64,000 nt of DNA from Candidatus Uhrbacteria bacterium (GCA_021413945.1 JAIOPK010000006.1:499636-563635), one strand, 5' to 3'. Shown: positions 54,155 through 63,958, counted from the first letter of the stretch. Notes: generated by a model from the letters alone, not told the origin. Program-made: numbers and translations.

Positions 54155-54906
54155 TTCTCGATTGTTTTTGCCTCCATGCGGAAGGCGTTGGCGCCCGTAC
54201 CGCTCGATGTCTTCACCAAACCGACATCTTTCACGTACCAGGCGGTATTTTGCGTTACATTGTGTACAGGTCGGCCGCCGATGGTCTGGTCCATCGTAAC
54301 GGTCTGTTCTACTTTCATGGCTGTAAACGTACCGGCAGGAACCGTGACGCTTTCTTCCGCAACCACCTTGCTTGCAATAGACGTTGAAGCAATCATGCCG
54401 TTCATCATGCGGCCGATCGTACCCGTGTCTGCCGTATTGATCTTCACCTTGGTCTTTGTGTTCCATTCCGAGCCAACGCGGAAGTTAGACGGGAAAATTT
54501 CACCGGACATTTCAAGAACATCGTAGCTAATGTCGAGACCCGTGAAGGCCTGCATGAAGTCAAAGTAGCCTTTACCGCGAATAGCGCCGTTCTCACAGAC
54601 AAGCTCTTGATTGATATGCGCGACACGACCCTGAACCGTGATGTCATATTGAAGCTTGATATTGGCGCCGTCATGCTCGAGTACCGCAATCTTGAACGGA
54701 ACTTCCGTTCCTCCCGTATACGACGTGTAGAGGATCGAAGAACCCTCTTTCAACGGATAGTAGGCGCTTTCACAAGCCGAACCGCGAGAAGCGGTCGTGC
54801 CCGGCGAGGCCGGAGTGCTGCCCGACGGGGACGGCGATCCAAAACAACCGGCACCCAAAAGGGCGATCACGGAAGTGGCCGCTAGCAAACGATGGAGATG
54901 ATTCAT
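54151..54906 (-). CDS. Putative lipoprotein, unknown function
   Basis: LLAATSVIALLGAGC lipobox; beta-rich remainder. Confidence 0.65.
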   Translation of the reverse strand: MNHLHRLLAATSVIALLGAGCFGSPSPSGSTPASPGTTASRGSACESAYYPLKEGSSILYTSYTGGTEVPFKIAVLEHDGANIKLQYDITVQGRVAHINQELVCENGAIRGKGYFDFMQAFTGLDISYDVLEMSGEIFPSNFRVGSEWNTKTKVKINTADTGTIGRMMNGMIASTSIASKVVAEESVTVPAGTFTAMKVEQTVTMDQTIGGRPVHNVTQNTAWYVKDVGLVKTSSGTGANAFRMEAKTIEN

Positions 54907-54921
54907 ATGAAGAAAAGTCTA

Positions 54922-56967
54922 TCAGGCCGCCAACATGAGAACAAGCAAGCCCAGTGGATGGTTTAGATACGGCGTAAAGACGTGCACGACGGCAAGCGTG
55001 ACGATAACGGGCGCAAGTTGCGGGCGTTTTTTGATGATCGAGGCGAGGAGCAGGAGCATGACGATCGGCCCGAGGATCCCGAACTTGATCCAGAGGTCGA
55101 GCCAGCCCCATTCAAACGCGTAGGTCGTGTATAAGCCTCCCGTTTGAGCGACTACGCGCGGGTCAGCGCTCTGATATGTGACGGTTGCACCAAAGCCGTG
55201 GCCGAGGATTGGGGCTTCAAGCGCCTTGTCGATCAGGATCGGCAACAGCTCCCATCGACTTGTGGCGGCGCTCTCCCCTGTATCGACGCGGGCCGTGAAC
55301 CAATCGATAGGGTTTCCAGCGGTCGACAAAGGGAGCGGGAACCATGCGACACCGACAAGCGCGAACAACGAGAGAATTCCCGCTACAAGCAACCCCTTAA
55401 ACCAATGCCATGTCTTGCGTCGCAAAACGTAGGCGATACAAGAAAAAATACCAAGAGCTAGTGCGATCCAGAAACTGCGTGAGAACGAAATCAAAACGGC
55501 GAGGAAACATAGGGCGAGCACGGCGAGATGTTGTCGACCAACGCGACGGCGTGCGGCATCGACAGAAAGCCAGACCGCTCCGAGTAACGGATAGATCTCT
55601 GATTGGAGAAAGACGCGTGCGACACCGCCCTCACCAAGAACCGTGATCTCCCCTATTCCGGTGCGACGGATCCAGCGGTGAACGGATTCGAGCCAAGTCG
55701 CGTCGAATGAATGGGAGAAAAGATAGAAGAGTGCAATCGATTTCAGAATGATCCACGCAACACCAACCATGGCGACGCGTTTCATCGTCGGCCAGAATGA
55801 GGGGCTGTCGCACTTGGCGAGATCGACAATTGGAATGATGAGCAAGAGAACGCCCCAAGCATTGGCGTCGGCAAAGAGATAAGGCTGATTGAGCGATAGT
55901 CCACGACAAACCGCGTAGCCGACGAGCGCTGCCAGCGCGAGAAAGATTGTCGGGATTCGGAAATCTGTTTTGCGGATGCGTGCGAGGAACCAGCCGAGGA
56001 GGAATGCCGCGAACAGGATTATGCGAAGTGATACGCCTCCGTCGTTCGAAGCATTCGCGCCGTAGACGAGAAGACGGCCCTTCGAACCGATGAGGAACTC
56101 AAGAATGAGAATGCTAAGCGCCGCCGTCGGTTTCTTGTAAGCAAAGAGGAGCGTCAAGATTCCGGCGAGGATCGCGAGGGCTGAGTTGAGGTCGGCGTTC
56201 CATGCGGCGGGGATAGACAGAAGTTCGACGACAGCTACGACGCCGAACAACCACCAAATCTTGTCATTCCAGCGAACGCTGGAATCCAGCTGATCAAGGT
56301 TATGCTTCCTCCGAATAATCGCCTCCGCATCTTTGTACTTTTTCACCGCCTTTGGCATCCAACCAATCCAGCTCCATGGAAGTTTGTACGCAACGACCGG
56401 CATCCACTGGCTCATTCCTGTCTGACGCGGTTTGAGCGAAAAGAGAACTTCATCGATGAAGATTCCCTTTTTGCCTTGCTCCTCCATCGTCAAAAACAAA
56501 TCCCAGTCTTGGAATTTCTTGAGCGATTCGTCAAATCCGAGGAATGCTTTGCGGCGGATGAGGGCGCTCGTGTGGATGTAGTTTTGCTTTTTGAGTTCTT
56601 CGACGTTCCACGGTTGGCCGGTGAATACGGTGTAACCGAATTTGAACGAAGGGTAAACAAAATCGACTTCCGGATGTGCGTCGAGCACTTCGCGCATGCG
56701 CTCGATGGCATGCGATTTGAGCTCTGCGTCGGCGTCGAGGAATATGACGTACTCCCCTTTTGAACGAGCGAATCCGGCATTGCGGGCGGCGGGAGCGCCG
56801 AGATTTTTGTTGAAGCGAATCGTCGCGTTGGTGATCGGCTTAGTCGAACCGTCATCGACAATGATGATTTCAATATCTTTCTCCGTCTGCCGATGTAGCG
56901 ATGCCAAACACGCCTCGAGTTCATCACCGTGATTGAAGGTCGGAATGATGACGGAAATCTTTGGCAT
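54922..56967 (-). CDS. Fusion of GT2 glycosyltransferase (N-term) and O-antigen ligase/polymerase-like membrane domain (C-term)
   Basis: MPKISVIIPTFNHGDELEACLASLHRQTEKDIEIIIVDDGS...GEYVIFLDADAE then ~12 TM segments. Confidence 0.8.
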   Translation of the reverse strand: MPKISVIIPTFNHGDELEACLASLHRQTEKDIEIIIVDDGSTKPITNATIRFNKNLGAPAARNAGFARSKGEYVIFLDADAELKSHAIERMREVLDAHPEVDFVYPSFKFGYTVFTGQPWNVEELKKQNYIHTSALIRRKAFLGFDESLKKFQDWDLFLTMEEQGKKGIFIDEVLFSLKPRQTGMSQWMPVVAYKLPWSWIGWMPKAVKKYKDAEAIIRRKHNLDQLDSSVRWNDKIWWLFGVVAVVELLSIPAAWNADLNSALAILAGILTLLFAYKKPTAALSILILEFLIGSKGRLLVYGANASNDGGVSLRIILFAAFLLGWFLARIRKTDFRIPTIFLALAALVGYAVCRGLSLNQPYLFADANAWGVLLLIIPIVDLAKCDSPSFWPTMKRVAMVGVAWIILKSIALFYLFSHSFDATWLESVHRWIRRTGIGEITVLGEGGVARVFLQSEIYPLLGAVWLSVDAARRRVGRQHLAVLALCFLAVLISFSRSFWIALALGIFSCIAYVLRRKTWHWFKGLLVAGILSLFALVGVAWFPLPLSTAGNPIDWFTARVDTGESAATSRWELLPILIDKALEAPILGHGFGATVTYQSADPRVVAQTGGLYTTYAFEWGWLDLWIKFGILGPIVMLLLLASIIKKRPQLAPVIVTLAVVHVFTPYLNHPLGLLVLMLAA
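56264..56292. repeat. 29-nt palindromic element copy B
   Basis: tgtcattccagcgaacgctggaatccagc, identical to copy A. Confidence 0.95.
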
Positions 56968-56968
56968 A

Positions 56969-58054
56969 TTAGCTGTCGATGCCTTCCAGAATTTGGCGGA
57001 AGGTTTGCGCGCGGTCTTCCCATCGGAAATCGCGGAGCGCGCGGAGTTTTCCCGCCTCGCCAAACTGTCGGCCGATGTCGGGCCGGTCGTACAGTGCTTT
57101 CACCGCTTCCGCGATTTCGCGCGGATTATGCGGATCGACGAGGAGTCCGGTGACGCCGTCGACGACGGCTTCCGGCGCTCCCCCGCTCTTTCCGGCGATG
57201 ACGGGCAATCCCGCGAGGGCCGCCTCGAGAAACACGATGCCAAAGCCCTCCACGTCGGCGGGCTCTTCACGGACCGGAAGTACAAAGACATCAGCGGCGG
57301 CGTACCAGAGATTGCGCTCGAGATCGGTGGCGTTGGTGAGGAGGCGTACGCGTTCGCGGAATCGCCAGGCGAATGTTTCAATACGCGCGCGATCGGGACC
57401 ATCGCCAATGATGACGAGGCTGACTTCTTTTGGAAGAAAGCCGAGACTCTCAACGAGACGGTCGAGACCCTTGCGCTGTACGTGGCGAGAAACCGCGAGC
57501 AAGACATACGCGTTTTCCGGAAGTCCGATGACACGGCGCGCATCCGCGCGCGTGGGAATCGTAAACGGTTCCGCGCCCGGGGTGACGACCTTTGGGTAGA
57601 TGCTCGGTTCAAAGGCGTTGATTTCCGCCGCGATCGCGCGGGAGTTGGCGATAACGTTCTGTGCGCCGTTGAGGATCTTCCTTGCCAGCCACGCTTTACG
57701 CCCCGTCGACTGCGCGAGACGCAGATCAAGGCCGTGGACAATAACAGAATAGGGAAGACCGCCGAGCTTGGAGGCGATCCACGCGGCGGTACCGACGGGC
57801 AAGAGATGGCTCACGAGCACTTGATCGTAACCGGATTTCTTTAAACCGCGCATGAAGCCGATCATCGGACGCCAGGCAAAAGGACCGCGCGCAAGAAGTC
57901 GGACGCGTACGACATGGCCCGGACCTTCCGCGGGATGCGCGAGATTCACAAACACGTCGATCAGGCCTTCACAGCCGGCGACGAGATTTCCAAGATAGCG
58001 CGCAACACCGCCGCGCTCGGGAGGATAATCGAGAGTAACCAATGCAACCTTCAT
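56969..58054 (-). CDS. Glycosyltransferase family 4
   Basis: ALVTLDYPPERGGVARYLGNLVAG, VTPGAEPFTIP, GFGIVFLEAALAGLPVIAGKSGGAPEAV. Confidence 0.93.
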   Translation of the reverse strand: MKVALVTLDYPPERGGVARYLGNLVAGCEGLIDVFVNLAHPAEGPGHVVRVRLLARGPFAWRPMIGFMRGLKKSGYDQVLVSHLLPVGTAAWIASKLGGLPYSVIVHGLDLRLAQSTGRKAWLARKILNGAQNVIANSRAIAAEINAFEPSIYPKVVTPGAEPFTIPTRADARRVIGLPENAYVLLAVSRHVQRKGLDRLVESLGFLPKEVSLVIIGDGPDRARIETFAWRFRERVRLLTNATDLERNLWYAAADVFVLPVREEPADVEGFGIVFLEAALAGLPVIAGKSGGAPEAVVDGVTGLLVDPHNPREIAEAVKALYDRPDIGRQFGEAGKLRALRDFRWEDRAQTFRQILEGIDS

Positions 58055-58056
58055 AA

Positions 58057-59526
58057 TTATGGTTTATCGTGAAGCGATTCATCTTCAATCGGCAGGGGCC
58101 AAATACGACGATGAAGCCAAGTGTATGCCATTAACACGTCTCTCACGAGCAGTAAGCGGAAGACAAAAAGAAGGGAGATGGAGATGGCGCCACCGAATAT
58201 GATCGCAAAAATTGGCGTCATGATTGGTGTCATCTCATGGACGGCGAGCCATGTGAGAATCGCCGCACCGAGTCCTTGAGCGAGAAGCCTTGAGAGCCAG
58301 ACGGAGTCGATCTCGCTACGAGCAAACCACCAGCCGAGAACAAAGAGAACAATAAAACTGATTACGCCCGCCCATGCGGCTCCGGCCGGGCCCATCGTCG
58401 GAATAAGCAACGCGTTGGCGATGACGTTGACGACCATCGTGATTCCCATCGCGAGCGTCTTTTTTCCGGCGCGATGCGTCGCGTTCAAGAGCGAGCCAAT
58501 CGGAAAATCGAGGAAGATCGGAATGAGCACCCAAGGCAGAATCATCAGCGGAGCGATCGAACCTTCAAACTGCTTGCCGTAAACCGAAGGAATAATAATA
58601 TAAGCAAGCGATGAGAGGAGAGCGCTCAACGGAACGGCGACGATCAGCATTAAGCGCAGCGAACCTTTGAGAATTCCCGGAAGCGAGGCGCGGTCGTTCT
58701 GCGCGGCATTGCTCATGCCGGGGTACAACGCTGCAACAAAGGCGAGCGGTAAAAATTGAAGTGCGTACGTCAGCTTGTAGGCGACGGCATACTCCCCCAC
58801 ATCGACGGAGCCATGCAGGCGCTGAAGCATGATCGAGTCGATGTAGGAATAAATTTTGACAAAAATGCCGGCGAGTCCAAATGGAAGCGCCGAGCAAAAC
58901 AGTTTTTGTAGCGACGCACCCCCCTTTTGCGGATAGAGCCCGAGTTTGAGTGCGCGAGAAATGCTCCAACCGACATGCCATGTGCTGCCGACCATGAGCG
59001 AGAAAACAAGACCCATCACACCGTAGCCGAGATATGCGGCCGCGATGCCGATGATCGCCGTGATGATTTGTCCGACAAACATGCCGGCCGCCTCATATCG
59101 GAGCTCGCGCTTGCCGCGAATGGCGCCGTACCAAATCAAGTGAATCGAGTCGGCGCTCATCACGTAACAGGCCATTGCGATCGCAAGAAATGTCGTTCCG
59201 GTTATACCTGTGTAATACGCGTAGGCGAGCGTTGCGAGAACGGCGACGGGAATGAGAATCAGCTTGAGACGAAGTGCTTGGCCAAGAACATGACGGCCGC
59301 GGGATTCATCGGCGGCCATTTCCCGGATGACAACAGGCGTTAAACCGAGGTCTTGAAGGACCACGAATATCGACGTGATAGAAACGGCAAAAAAATAGAC
59401 GCCGGTGATCTCAACGCCGACAAGGCGGGCGATTATCGTGAAAGCGACAAAGGAGACGGCCTTCTGTGCCGTATTGGCGATCACAAGCCAAGCCGCATTT
59501 TCCGCAATTTTCTTGGCGTGACTCAT
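58057..59526 (-). CDS. Wzx-like flippase / polysaccharide transporter
   Basis: IAENAAWLVIANTAQKAVSFVAFTIIARLVGVEITGVYFFAVSIT; ~14 TM segments. Confidence 0.88.
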   Translation of the reverse strand: MSHAKKIAENAAWLVIANTAQKAVSFVAFTIIARLVGVEITGVYFFAVSITSIFVVLQDLGLTPVVIREMAADESRGRHVLGQALRLKLILIPVAVLATLAYAYYTGITGTTFLAIAMACYVMSADSIHLIWYGAIRGKRELRYEAAGMFVGQIITAIIGIAAAYLGYGVMGLVFSLMVGSTWHVGWSISRALKLGLYPQKGGASLQKLFCSALPFGLAGIFVKIYSYIDSIMLQRLHGSVDVGEYAVAYKLTYALQFLPLAFVAALYPGMSNAAQNDRASLPGILKGSLRLMLIVAVPLSALLSSLAYIIIPSVYGKQFEGSIAPLMILPWVLIPIFLDFPIGSLLNATHRAGKKTLAMGITMVVNVIANALLIPTMGPAGAAWAGVISFIVLFVLGWWFARSEIDSVWLSRLLAQGLGAAILTWLAVHEMTPIMTPIFAIIFGGAISISLLFVFRLLLVRDVLMAYTWLHRRIWPLPIEDESLHDKP

Positions 59527-59546
59527 GGCGATATCCTACACAATCC

Positions 59547-59575
59547 TTGACAATTTAGCCAAATTCTAGTATTTG
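59547..59575 (+). promoter_or_regulatory. Candidate sigma70-like promoter
   Basis: TTGACA - 17 nt - TATTTG upstream of 59612. Confidence 0.5.
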
Positions 59576-59611
59576 TAGGCTGTTCCTTTCTTCCAGTAAC
59601 AAACCAGGACT

Positions 59612-60019
59612 ATGTCCAGTTCGACCACGGTCGAACCTTTCCGCCACGAGAGGTGGTATATGGGTCAGCCGAAGACCGTCATCAGGATTCCCAAGCACAT
59701 CGCGCATGCACTCAAGAAGTATCAGGTATGGGCAATGCGAGCGTCCAAACCGCTCGAGAAACTCCACCTGACCGCCGTCGCACTTCCGCTCGAGATCGAG
59801 TATCGCGAGACGAGTGTCCAAATCAGCGACATGGAACGGATCTTTCATTTGCACAGCATGACGCTGCGCTGGGAGGGCTTCCGAGCAGACGTCTCGATCG
59901 AGGTCTACGAAGGAACGCTGATCTGTCTCCATGAGGTCAAGACGCGTGAAGGTACGAAGCGCCGAACATTCAACCGCGACGAGCTCCAGCCTCCGCCGCC
60001 GCGCGAGTGGATGCCCTAA
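59612..60019 (+). CDS. Hypothetical protein, monocistronic
   Basis: 135 aa ORF between candidate promoter and terminator. Confidence 0.55.
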   Translation: MSSSTTVEPFRHERWYMGQPKTVIRIPKHIAHALKKYQVWAMRASKPLEKLHLTAVALPLEIEYRETSVQISDMERIFHLHSMTLRWEGFRADVSIEVYEGTLICLHEVKTREGTKRRTFNRDELQPPPPREWMP

Positions 60020-60022
60020 CAA

Positions 60023-60060
60023 CCAAAAACCCCGCATTCCGATTCTGGAGTGCGGGGTTT
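60023..60060. terminator. Bidirectional intrinsic terminator
   Basis: aaaaaccccgcattcc-gattct-ggagtgcggggttttt between convergent genes. Confidence 0.85.
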
Positions 60061-60072
60061 TTCGTTGGACTA

Positions 60073-60585
60073 TTAACGCTTTGACCACTGCGGTGCGCGG
60101 CGTGCCTTCTTGAGACCGAATTTCTTACGTTCCTTGGCGCGCGGGTCGCGCATGAGGAAGCCGAGTTTCTTGAGGGTCTTGCGGTAGGTTGGGTTCAGTT
60201 CGATGAGGGCGCGGGAGATGCCGAGACGGGTGGCGTCGGCTTGGCCGAGCTGTCCGCCGCCTTGAGCTTTGACACTAATGTCGATAGCGCCTTCCAAACC
60301 GGCCATTTTGATCGGCGAGGTGACCATGTCGCGCGATTCAAATGTGGTGAAATACTTTTCCATCGGCTTGCCGTTGACGATGATCGTCCCCTTGCCGTTC
60401 TTGATCAAATACACCTTGGCGATGGCCGTCTTGCGGCGTCCGAGCGCATAGATGTAGGAGCCTCCGGAAAGCGTCGGGGTTTCTGCGGCTTCCTCGACAA
60501 CCTTCTTCTTGGCCGGAGCCTTTTTGGCGGCCGTCTTTTTCACCGGCTTCTTTACCTCCGTTGTTTCCGTTGTTTCCATAATCAA
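60073..60585 (-). CDS. rpsI: 30S ribosomal protein S9 with Lys/Ala-rich N-terminal extension
   Basis: YALGRRKTAIAKVYLIKNGKGTIIVNGKPMEKYF ... DPRAKERKKFGLKKARRAPQWSKR. Confidence 0.97.
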   Translation of the reverse strand: MIMETTETTEVKKPVKKTAAKKAPAKKKVVEEAAETPTLSGGSYIYALGRRKTAIAKVYLIKNGKGTIIVNGKPMEKYFTTFESRDMVTSPIKMAGLEGAIDISVKAQGGGQLGQADATRLGISRALIELNPTYRKTLKKLGFLMRDPRAKERKKFGLKKARRAPQWSKR

Positions 60586-60588
60586 ATA

Positions 60589-60972
60589 TTAGGCGATAAT
60601 GAGACGCTTCAAACGCTCATCCTGCGTGCGGTTCTTGGGAAGCATGTACTTGACCGCATGCACCAAAATCTCGCCCGGATTCTCTTTCATGAGCTTGACC
60701 ATCGAGGTTGCCTTCACACCGCTTGGGCGGTTACTCGATCGGAAGTGGACCTTCTGTTCCATCTTCTTACCCGTGAGCACAAGCTTGTCGGCGTTCAAGA
60801 CCTTAACGATCGCTCCGGCATCGATATGCGGAACATAGGTCGGCTTATCCTTGCCGATCAAAATCTTGGCGATGTGCGTCGCGAGACGGCCAACGACCTT
60901 ACCCGAGGCGTCGATGGTGACGATCTCGCGCTTGATTTCCGGCATTCCGCGGAGGTTCAATTTACGTGCCAT
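60589..60972 (-). CDS. rplM: 50S ribosomal protein L13
   Basis: IDASGKVVGRLATHIAKILIGKDKPTYVPHIDAGAIVKVLNADKLVLTGKK. Confidence 0.95.
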   Translation of the reverse strand: MARKLNLRGMPEIKREIVTIDASGKVVGRLATHIAKILIGKDKPTYVPHIDAGAIVKVLNADKLVLTGKKMEQKVHFRSSNRPSGVKATSMVKLMKENPGEILVHAVKYMLPKNRTQDERLKRLIIA

Positions 60973-60973
60973 A

Positions 60974-61327
60974 TTATTTTACAAGCTGGATCTGGGCGAT
61001 TTCCGCACCATCTCCCTTGCGCGTTCCAAGCTTAATAATGCGCGTGTAGCCGCCCGGACGAGTGGCATAGCGCGGACCCAATTCCTCAAGCACCTTGTTC
61101 ACGGCGGATTCCGACATGAGCACGGCCTTCAACTGACGGCGGGCCACAAGGCTCTTGGCCTTGCCCTTGGTGATCAGACGCTCCACAAACGGGCGCACGG
61201 CCTTGGCCTTGGCCAATGTCGTGTTCACGTTCTCATAGAGAACGACCGAGGTCGCCAAACCGCGCAGGAGGGCCCGGCGGGCACTCGCGTTGCGATCCAA
61301 TGTTTTTCCTACGCGGTTGTGTTTCAT
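60974..61327 (-). CDS. rplQ: 50S ribosomal protein L17
   Basis: MKHNRVGKTLDRNASARRALLRGLATSVVLYENVNTTLAKAKAVRPFVERLITKGK. Confidence 0.96.
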   Translation of the reverse strand: MKHNRVGKTLDRNASARRALLRGLATSVVLYENVNTTLAKAKAVRPFVERLITKGKAKSLVARRQLKAVLMSESAVNKVLEELGPRYATRPGGYTRIIKLGTRKGDGAEIAQIQLVK

Positions 61328-61338
61328 AAGACTGAGAT

Positions 61339-62046
61339 TTAAGCGGTTTCTTCCGTATAGGTCAAGTCCTTCAGGACCGACACGTTATCCATCAAAATGG
61401 TGACCGACTGGTTGCAGGCATCGAGCGGATCCAATGTTCCATCGGTTTCAACGCGCAAAACAAGCTTATCGAAGTCGATTTTCTCTCCGACGCGGGCCAT
61501 CTCGACCTTGTAGGAGACGTTCAAAACCGGGCTGTAGAGGGCGTCGATCGCAATCGTACCGAGCTCGGTCTTTTCCTTGTTGCGCTCTTCCGTCGAGCGA
61601 TAGCCGCGGCCGGTGGCGACCGTGACTTCCATCTCAAGCGTTGCGGACGGGTCCGTGAGCGTCGCGATGTGAAGGTCGCTGTTCACGATCTCGACTTGGG
61701 CGTCCTTGGTAAAATCCTTGGCCGTGACGATTTTCTCGCCCTTGACCGTCAAATGGATTTTTACCGGCTCTTCCGAGAACAACTTCACGCGCAACGCTTT
61801 GAGCGCGAGGATCATTTCCAACACGTCTTCTTTGACATGCGGGAGGGTCGAGAACTCGTGCTCGGCGCCCTTGATGCGGACGGCGGTAACGGCGGCGCCC
61901 GGAAGCGAGGAAAGGAGAACGCGGCGCATGGCGTTGCCCAGCGTCGTGCCGTAACCCTGAGCGCAAGGCTCAACGGTAAGAACGCCCTCGTTAGGGCGTT
62001 CGCCGCGCGTAAACTTAATTTTGTTTGGGAGGAGGATCGATTCCAT
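61339..62046 (-). CDS. rpoA: RNA polymerase alpha subunit, NTD only
   Basis: CAQGYGTTLGNAMRRVLLSSLPGAAVTAVRIKGAEHEFSTLPHVKEDVLEMILALK; ORF ends at 235 aa. Confidence 0.95.
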   Translation of the reverse strand: MESILLPNKIKFTRGERPNEGVLTVEPCAQGYGTTLGNAMRRVLLSSLPGAAVTAVRIKGAEHEFSTLPHVKEDVLEMILALKALRVKLFSEEPVKIHLTVKGEKIVTAKDFTKDAQVEIVNSDLHIATLTDPSATLEMEVTVATGRGYRSTEERNKEKTELGTIAIDALYSPVLNVSYKVEMARVGEKIDFDKLVLRVETDGTLDPLDACNQSVTILMDNVSVLKDLTYTEETA

Positions 62047-62076
62047 ATGAAGGCTCTATGGATTAAAAGGTACGAA

Positions 62077-62691
62077 TTAGCGAGAGTAGAATTCGACGAT
62101 CATCTTGGCGTCGAAAGGCTGCTGCAGCTCAACGCCGGTCGGGCGGCCGGTGACCTTGGCGGAGAGTGTCTTTGCATCGATAGCCAACCAGGACAGGTTT
62201 TCTTTTTTGGAGAGAACTTCCTCGGCGCCTTTCAAATTGCCCTTGGCTTTCTTGTTCTCGCGGACGCTGATCACGTCTCCCGAGCGGACACGGTAGGACG
62301 GGATGTTCAGCTTTTTGCCGTTGACCATAAAATGGGCGTGGGAAACGGCCTGACGTGCGGCCGGGCGCGTCTTGGCAAAGCCGGCGCGGTACACGACGTT
62401 GTCCAAACGCGCTTCCAATTCCTGCACAAGCATTTCACCCGTGTTGCCCTTTTTCTTGGACACTTCATCAAAAACGTTGGCAAACTGGCGCTCATTCAAA
62501 CCGTAGAGGCGCTTGGCCTTTTGCTTCTCGCGGAGCTGCTTACCGTAGTCGGTCAAGCGGGTTCGGCTTTCCGGACCGTGGGCACCCGGAGCAAACGGGC
62601 GACGTGAAAGCGCACGGGCATGCTTGGCAGCATCCGTGAGCGGCACGCCTTCGCGGCGTGTCATTTTGGCGGTAACTTGGAGTTTCTTCAT
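62077..62691 (-). CDS. rpsD: 30S ribosomal protein S4
   Basis: MKKLQVTAKMTRREG...QLREKQKAKRLYGLNERQF...LEARLDNVVYRAGFAKTRPAARQAVSHAHFMVNGKKLNIPSYRV. Confidence 0.95.
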   Translation of the reverse strand: MKKLQVTAKMTRREGVPLTDAAKHARALSRRPFAPGAHGPESRTRLTDYGKQLREKQKAKRLYGLNERQFANVFDEVSKKKGNTGEMLVQELEARLDNVVYRAGFAKTRPAARQAVSHAHFMVNGKKLNIPSYRVRSGDVISVRENKKAKGNLKGAEEVLSKKENLSWLAIDAKTLSAKVTGRPTGVELQQPFDAKMIVEFYSR

Positions 62692-62725
62692 AGGGGGGGA
62701 CAATTCAGCCAGGGTTGTTAGGAGG

Positions 62726-63166
62726 CTAGACGCGGCGGGGACGAGGCGGACGGCAGCCGTTGTGCGGGATCGGCGTTACGTCCTTGATCGAGAGAATTGT
62801 GAGTCCGTTGGCGTTGAATGCGCGGAGGGCGCCTTCGCGGCCCTGGCCGACGCCGCTGATGAAGACGTTCACATCTTTCAAACCCGTATCCGCAGCCTTC
62901 TCGCAGGCATCTTTCACGATGAGCGAAGCGGCGTATGGCGTTGCCTTCTTGGGGCCCTTGAATCCGTTGACGCCGGCACTCGACCACGAGATCACGTTGC
63001 CGTTTGTATCGGTCAGCGTGACGATGGTGTTGTTATAGGTCGCCTGAATATGGGCATTCCCGACCGGCACTTGCGTGCGGGCCTTCTTGTTCTTCTTCGG
63101 CTTGGGTTTGACGGCGGTCTTCTCGACTCCGTCGGCTCCTGCCTTCTGTTTGATTTCTTCAGCCAT
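62726..63166 (-). CDS. rpsK: 30S ribosomal protein S11
   Basis: [45 protein letters not shown]...[17 protein letters not shown]. Confidence 0.97.
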   Translation of the reverse strand: MAEEIKQKAGADGVEKTAVKPKPKKNKKARTQVPVGNAHIQATYNNTIVTLTDTNGNVISWSSAGVNGFKGPKKATPYAASLIVKDACEKAADTGLKDVNVFISGVGQGREGALRAFNANGLTILSIKDVTPIPHNGCRPPRPRRV

Positions 63167-63172
63167 AATAGT

Positions 63173-63559
63173 TTATGTCTTTTCAAGTTTACGCTTACCC
63201 GAGCCCATCGTCTTACGGACGTTACCGCGAATGGTGCGGGAGTTGGTCTTGGTGCGCTGACCGCGAACCGGGAGCGACTTGATGTGGCGGAGACCGCGAT
63301 AGGAACCGATTTCCTTCAAGCGCTTGATGTTGGTCAGAACTTCACGGCGGAGGTCACCCTCGACCTTGTATTCCTTTTCCACGGCATCGCGGAGCTTGTT
63401 GGCGTCGGCCTCGGCGAGGTCCTTGATGCGGATCGAAGGATCGACGCCCGTCTTTTTGACGATGGCAAGAGCCGTCGTCTGACCGATGCCGTAAATATAT
63501 TGAAGCGCGATATCAACGCGCTTGTTGGCGGGGAGGGTTACACCGGCGATACGTGCCAT
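63173..63559 (-). CDS. rpsM: 30S ribosomal protein S13
   Basis: [30 protein letters not shown]...[25 protein letters not shown]. Confidence 0.97.
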   Translation of the reverse strand: MARIAGVTLPANKRVDIALQYIYGIGQTTALAIVKKTGVDPSIRIKDLAEADANKLRDAVEKEYKVEGDLRREVLTNIKRLKEIGSYRGLRHIKSLPVRGQRTKTNSRTIRGNVRKTMGSGKRKLEKT

Positions 63560-63574
63560 AAGAAGAATAGAAGA

Positions 63575-63688
63575 TTAACCTTGACGCTGTTTATGCTTTG
63601 GGGTGCTGCAAATCACCACAACACGGCCCTTACGTCGAAGGACTTGGCAGTTGCGGCACATGGCCTTAACCGAGGATCGTACTTTCAT
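63575..63688 (-). CDS. rpmJ: 50S ribosomal protein L36 (missing from ORF track)
   Basis: Reverse-strand translation [37 protein letters not shown]. Confidence 0.97.
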   Translation of the reverse strand: MKVRSSVKAMCRNCQVLRRKGRVVVICSTPKHKQRQG

Positions 63689-63724
63689 AGCAAGAGTTCG
63701 CAAAAAACCGTTACGTTTAGTGGG

Positions 63725-63958
63725 CTACAACCTATAGGTAATGCGACCCTTTGTCAAATCGTACGGGCTCACCTCGACTTGGACGTCATCTCCCGGGGTC
63801 AAACGGATGCGGTTCATGCGCATTTTTCCCCCAAGATAGCACAAAATGACCTGTCCGTTCTCGAGTTTTACCTTGAAGTTGGCTGATGGCAGGTTCTCCT
63901 CGACCGTCCCCTTCATGACGAGAAATTCCTTGCTGGGAGACGTGTTTTTACCGGCCAT
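63725..63958 (-). CDS. infA: Translation initiation factor IF-1
   Basis: [63 protein letters not shown]. Confidence 0.96.
   Translation of the reverse strand: MAGKNTSPSKEFLVMKGTVEENLPSANFKVKLENGQVILCYLGGKMRMNRIRLTPGDDVQVEVSPYDLTKGRITYRL

Noticed and set aside
61669-62607. 312-aa plus-strand ORF antisense to rpoA/rpsD
   Set aside because: Shadow ORF from codon bias; no supporting motif.
62624-63886. 420-aa plus-strand ORF antisense to S4/S11/S13/L36/IF-1
   Set aside because: Fully covered by certain ribosomal genes on the minus strand.
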